A stretch of 7,501 bases of DNA from Desulfobacterales bacterium (lineage in GTDB: Bacteria > Desulfobacterota > Desulfobacteria > Desulfobacterales > 4be13), in NCBI GenBank assembly GCA_029934695.1, contig JAOZLU010000067.1:11857-19357 (forward strand), written 5' to 3'. How positions within the stretch are numbered: position 1 is the stretch's first letter; each line of letters starts with the position of its first letter. Of this stretch, positions 5,301 through 7,501 are shown piece after piece. Position numbers and translations under genes: made by a program. The notes under the pieces are model-generated. The model was given only the letters and a program-made list of their open reading frames with translations. It did not search any database and was not told the origin of the DNA.

Positions 5301-7121
5301 TCATGGCATAACCGGATGTTCTGCCATTCGTACCCTGCCGCTCCCACCGGCCAATGCCGCAAGTTCCCCGATAACCCCCCTCATCTGTTCTGCCTGGGCA
5401 TTCATCTCCTGAGACGCGGAAGCGAATTCTTCGGCATTGGCAGCGTTTTGTCGGGTTATCTTTTCAATATCTCCGACAGATCTGTTTATCAGTCCGATTT
5501 TCAAAGCCTGCTCATCAGAAGCAACAGCGATCCTTGTCATTAGTTCCTTGACTCTGACTGCGTTTTCAGCAGCTTCGGAAAAAGCCTGGTATGTAGCAGT
5601 GACAAGGTCTGAGCCGGCTCCGATTTTCAGCACGGTCTTTTCAATGAGTTCTGCTGTGGTCCTGGCTGCTCCTGCTGATCTCATTGCAAGATTCCTCACC
5701 TCATCCGCGACAACGGCAAATCCGGCTCCGGCTTTCCCGGCATGGGCCGCCTCCACAGCCGCATTCAGGGCAAGGAGATTGGTCTGAAAGGCAACCTCAT
5801 CTATTGTTTTTATTATTCCTGATATCTGTTTGCTCAGTTCTGATATTTCTTTCATAAAACAGATCAGTTCCGTCATTGAGACATTCACTTTGTCAATGAG
5901 CATGTTTGTCTGTCTTTCCAACTGATCCGCGTGACCCGCATCCTCCGCGTTCTGCCCGGAGACAGATGAAACTTCCTCAAGGGATGAGACAGTCTCCTCG
6001 GTTGATGCGGCCTGCTCGGATGCTCCCTGTGACAGGGACTGACTGGCTGAGGAGACCTGCCCGGAAGCAGACAATAACTCCTGATAGCTCTGGGTAAGTC
6101 CTTCAATGATCTGGTTCAGCGGGCGCACCATCCTGAAAACAAAAAAGGTGATCGCCAGCAGTACAATGAAAATCACTCCTGACAGGGCTGTGATAATCTT
6201 TTTGGATAACTGCATCCGGGTTTCAATACGCTTCTGAATGGCACCGGTCTTTTGTATGATCTGTGTATCCGCATCTTTCATGGCGGCCGATACCTCTTTT
6301 TGAGAATCATCCAATTCACCGAGCAGTTGCTGAAATGCCGTTAGTTCTTTCTGATACTCGGCAGTGTTTTTTTTATATTTCCGGATAGTTCCTATGACTG
6401 TTTTGCCAAAATCGGCGATATCCGGTTCAGACTCCGTCAGCGGTCGGAATCTCACATCAAGCCTGTTCAAGAGTGAAAATATCTGTTGTGCATCCCCGGA
6501 CATATCTTCCTCTGTTGCCGTACGAAGATGTCTTTGTGTCAGTCTGTGAGAGAGAATCGTTATCCTGAGAAGTTTTGCCCTGTACCAGGGAATATCAAGG
6601 CTTGTCCGTTCCAGTTCGGAAGCATCTCCGCCCTGCATCATCACGAGAACCGCTGTTTTTTCAATTATATCCTTTAAGGTGTTCAGTTTCGTATCAAGTT
6701 CGTGGGCAAACGATTCTGATTCCCTGAACTTTTTGCGGACAACAGCAGCCTGTTCAAGAAGGGACTGAAGGTTTTTGGTGAATTTTTGCAGGGCCTCTCC
6801 GAGATGTGTGTCTGAGTTCTGTGTGACAAGCGTTTCTGATTCGGCTACAACATCTTCCCTTCCGGTCTCCAGCAGGCTTTCATGCTCAAGAAACCTGCTT
6901 ATCAGATCGGAAGTCTCTGCTAATATATGAGTGATTTTTCTCCCTGCTTCCGCGTTCATAATCACCTGGCTGACATCTTTTTTCATAATTCTTGTCATAA
7001 AGGTTGCTGTGGTGTCGAATGAGATAAAGACAACGGCAATGAGGCCGGCGAACAGCAGCAGTATCACTGAATTTGTCGCAAGCAGTTTTGCGGCAATGGA
7101 CCAGCGGGAAAATAGTTTCAT
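5301..7121 (-). CDS. Methyl-accepting chemotaxis protein
   Basis: A 606-residue transmembrane chemoreceptor that would signal through CheW and CheA. TM1 spans about 13-35 and TM2 about 308-330. The ~270-residue segment between them is helical, rich in charged residues and lacks PAS or Cache motifs; its length would suit a helical-bundle (4HB or HBM-like) periplasmic sensor. After TM2 only the start of a HAMP-like helix (VRPLNQIIEGL) is seen before the cytoplasmic coiled coil. Candidate methylation regions are EQAASTEETVSSLEEV (369-384) and NAEEFASASQEM (562-573). The signalling tip is IDEVAFQTNLLALNAAVEAA through VVADEVRNLAMRSA (440-483), nearly canonical but with AAHAGKAGAGFA where AARAGEAGKGFA is usual. 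There is no C-terminal CheR-tethering pentapeptide (the end is AEHPVMP). GGAG lies 8 bases upstream of the ATG. The ligand is unknown. Confidence 0.95.
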   Translation of the reverse strand: MKLFSRWSIAAKLLATNSVILLLFAGLIAVVFISFDTTATFMTRIMKKDVSQVIMNAEAGRKITHILAETSDLISRFLEHESLLETGREDVVAESETLVTQNSDTHLGEALQKFTKNLQSLLEQAAVVRKKFRESESFAHELDTKLNTLKDIIEKTAVLVMMQGGDASELERTSLDIPWYRAKLLRITILSHRLTQRHLRTATEEDMSGDAQQIFSLLNRLDVRFRPLTESEPDIADFGKTVIGTIRKYKKNTAEYQKELTAFQQLLGELDDSQKEVSAAMKDADTQIIQKTGAIQKRIETRMQLSKKIITALSGVIFIVLLAITFFVFRMVRPLNQIIEGLTQSYQELLSASGQVSSASQSLSQGASEQAASTEETVSSLEEVSSVSGQNAEDAGHADQLERQTNMLIDKVNVSMTELICFMKEISELSKQISGIIKTIDEVAFQTNLLALNAAVEAAHAGKAGAGFAVVADEVRNLAMRSAGAARTTAELIEKTVLKIGAGSDLVTATYQAFSEAAENAVRVKELMTRIAVASDEQALKIGLINRSVGDIEKITRQNAANAEEFASASQEMNAQAEQMRGVIGELAALAGGSGRVRMAEHPVMP

Positions 7122-7303
7122 TATGTTGACTCCGATAAAGGGTTATAAGGGTTAAAAATTTTCCGCCGGACGGGTTTGCAACCTCGCAATGGACAATCAG
7201 CAGATCGTAATTTTTCCTTACTACAAGGATTTGGTTTAGTAAGGATGGCTCAGCTTTTATCCTTACTAAACTCAATCCATGTAGTTATGCATGAAACTGC
7301 CGA
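7122..7303. other. Intergenic region upstream of the chemoreceptor gene
   Basis: No gene is seen. Close to the chemoreceptor start there is a direct repeat of ATAA(A)GGGTT (about 7134-7152), and further out a strong inverted repeat at 7234-7271. The chemoreceptor promoter must lie here or further upstream, but I found no sigma70, sigma28 or sigma54 site good enough to call. Confidence 0.5.
7234..7271. repeat. 13-bp perfect inverted repeat with a third motif copy nearby
   Basis: GTTTAGTAAGGAT (7234-7246) and ATCCTTACTAAAC (7259-7271) form a perfect 13-bp stem with a 12-base loop. The core CCTTACTA also occurs at 7216-7223, so the middle copy TAGTAAGG (7237-7244) can pair with either flank. 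No T tract follows on either strand, so it is not an ordinary terminator. It sits 32 bases past the stop of the - strand partial gene. Confidence 0.6.
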
Positions 7304-7501
7304 TCATTTCTCCGGGGATTTTGCCTTCAGAAATTCCAATGTGAAAACGTCTTCCGCAGGAATTTTTCTGTCAATCTGCTTGAATTTGTGCAGGATGTCA
7401 ATTCCTTTCTGCCAGAACGGACTTTCCATGTATCCGATAAGACTCTCTCCCACTCCTATTGTTGCCAGGAGTTTGAACACTTTCAGGGATTCTGTCTGCT
7501 G
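7304..7501 (-). CDS. C-terminal fragment of an unrecognised protein
   Basis: The window edge cuts this gene; only the last 65 codons and the TGA (7304-7306 on the + strand) are present. The visible part begins QQTESLKVFKLLATIGVG and ends DVFTLEFLKAKSPEK. It is amphipathic and probably helical, without membrane segments, cysteines or a motif I recognise. Codon choice resembles the neighbours and the frame is open to the edge, which supports it being real. It runs in the same direction as the chemoreceptor gene, 182 bases upstream of it, with the inverted repeat between them. Confidence 0.6.
   Translation of the reverse strand, partial: QQTESLKVFKLLATIGVGESLIGYMESPFWQKGIDILHKFKQIDRKIPAEDVFTLEFLKAKSPEK

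Noticed and set aside
5237..5311. Small 24-codon ORF from TTG 5237 with AAGGAG upstream
   Set aside because: It lies in the terminator hairpins and overlaps the 3' end of the convergent chemoreceptor gene; the AAGGAG match is probably chance.
5437..5787. 116-codon + strand ORF antisense to the chemoreceptor signalling domain
   Set aside because: Its Ala/Ser-rich translation is the complement of the heptad-rich coiled coil, a typical shadow frame without a ribosome binding site.
7160..7200. Sigma54-like promoter (TGTCC...TTGCA) on the - strand upstream of the chemoreceptor gene
   Set aside because: The spacing between the -24-like and -12-like elements is about 3 bases too long and the -24 GG is missing.

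Overview
The window looks like the chromosome of a Desulfobacterota (deltaproteobacterial, probably sulfate-reducing) bacterium. That is an inference from the gene content: a tungstate-type ABC transporter, a chemoreceptor of a style common in that phylum, an NADP-type isocitrate dehydrogenase and a very small membrane protein that appears to contain selenocysteine. No 16S rRNA or other decisive marker is present.

Layout. Positions 1-1730 hold the end of a transporter operon: a TupB-like permease and a TupC-like ATPase with a C-terminal metal-oxoanion (TOBE-like) region. The substrate-binding gene would lie upstream, outside the window. Positions 1785-3419 are a self-contained HipBA toxin-antitoxin module. 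It has a good sigma70-type promoter whose -10 box lies inside one arm of a 15-bp inverted repeat; the other arm covers the hipB ribosome binding site and start codon, a layout expected for autorepression.

Positions 3432-3681 hold the most interesting object. A consensus-like promoter and a strong ribosome binding site precede a tiny membrane-protein ORF that appears to stop after 29 codons at TGA (3598-3600). The same frame continues for 26 codons, and a perfect 7-bp hairpin with an AGUU loop begins 10 bases after the TGA. The loop starts 16 bases after it, which is the geometry of a bacterial SECIS element. Read through, the product is 56 residues with a membrane helix followed by a U-x4-C motif. 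I read it as a selenoprotein that ordinary gene calling would truncate or miss.

Positions 3682-3974 are a non-coding, structure-rich stretch with two long hairpins and a leader with mutually exclusive pairings in front of icd (3975-5198, + strand). A terminator region (about 5228-5278) separates icd from a convergent chemoreceptor gene (5301-7121, - strand). Upstream of the chemoreceptor lies an intergenic region with three alternating copies of an 8-base motif forming a 13-bp hairpin. The window ends in the C-terminal 65 codons of an unrecognised - strand gene (7304-7501).

The genes do not form a single pathway. Tungsten uptake and selenocysteine use often go together in anaerobes through W/Se formate dehydrogenases, but nothing here shows a direct link.
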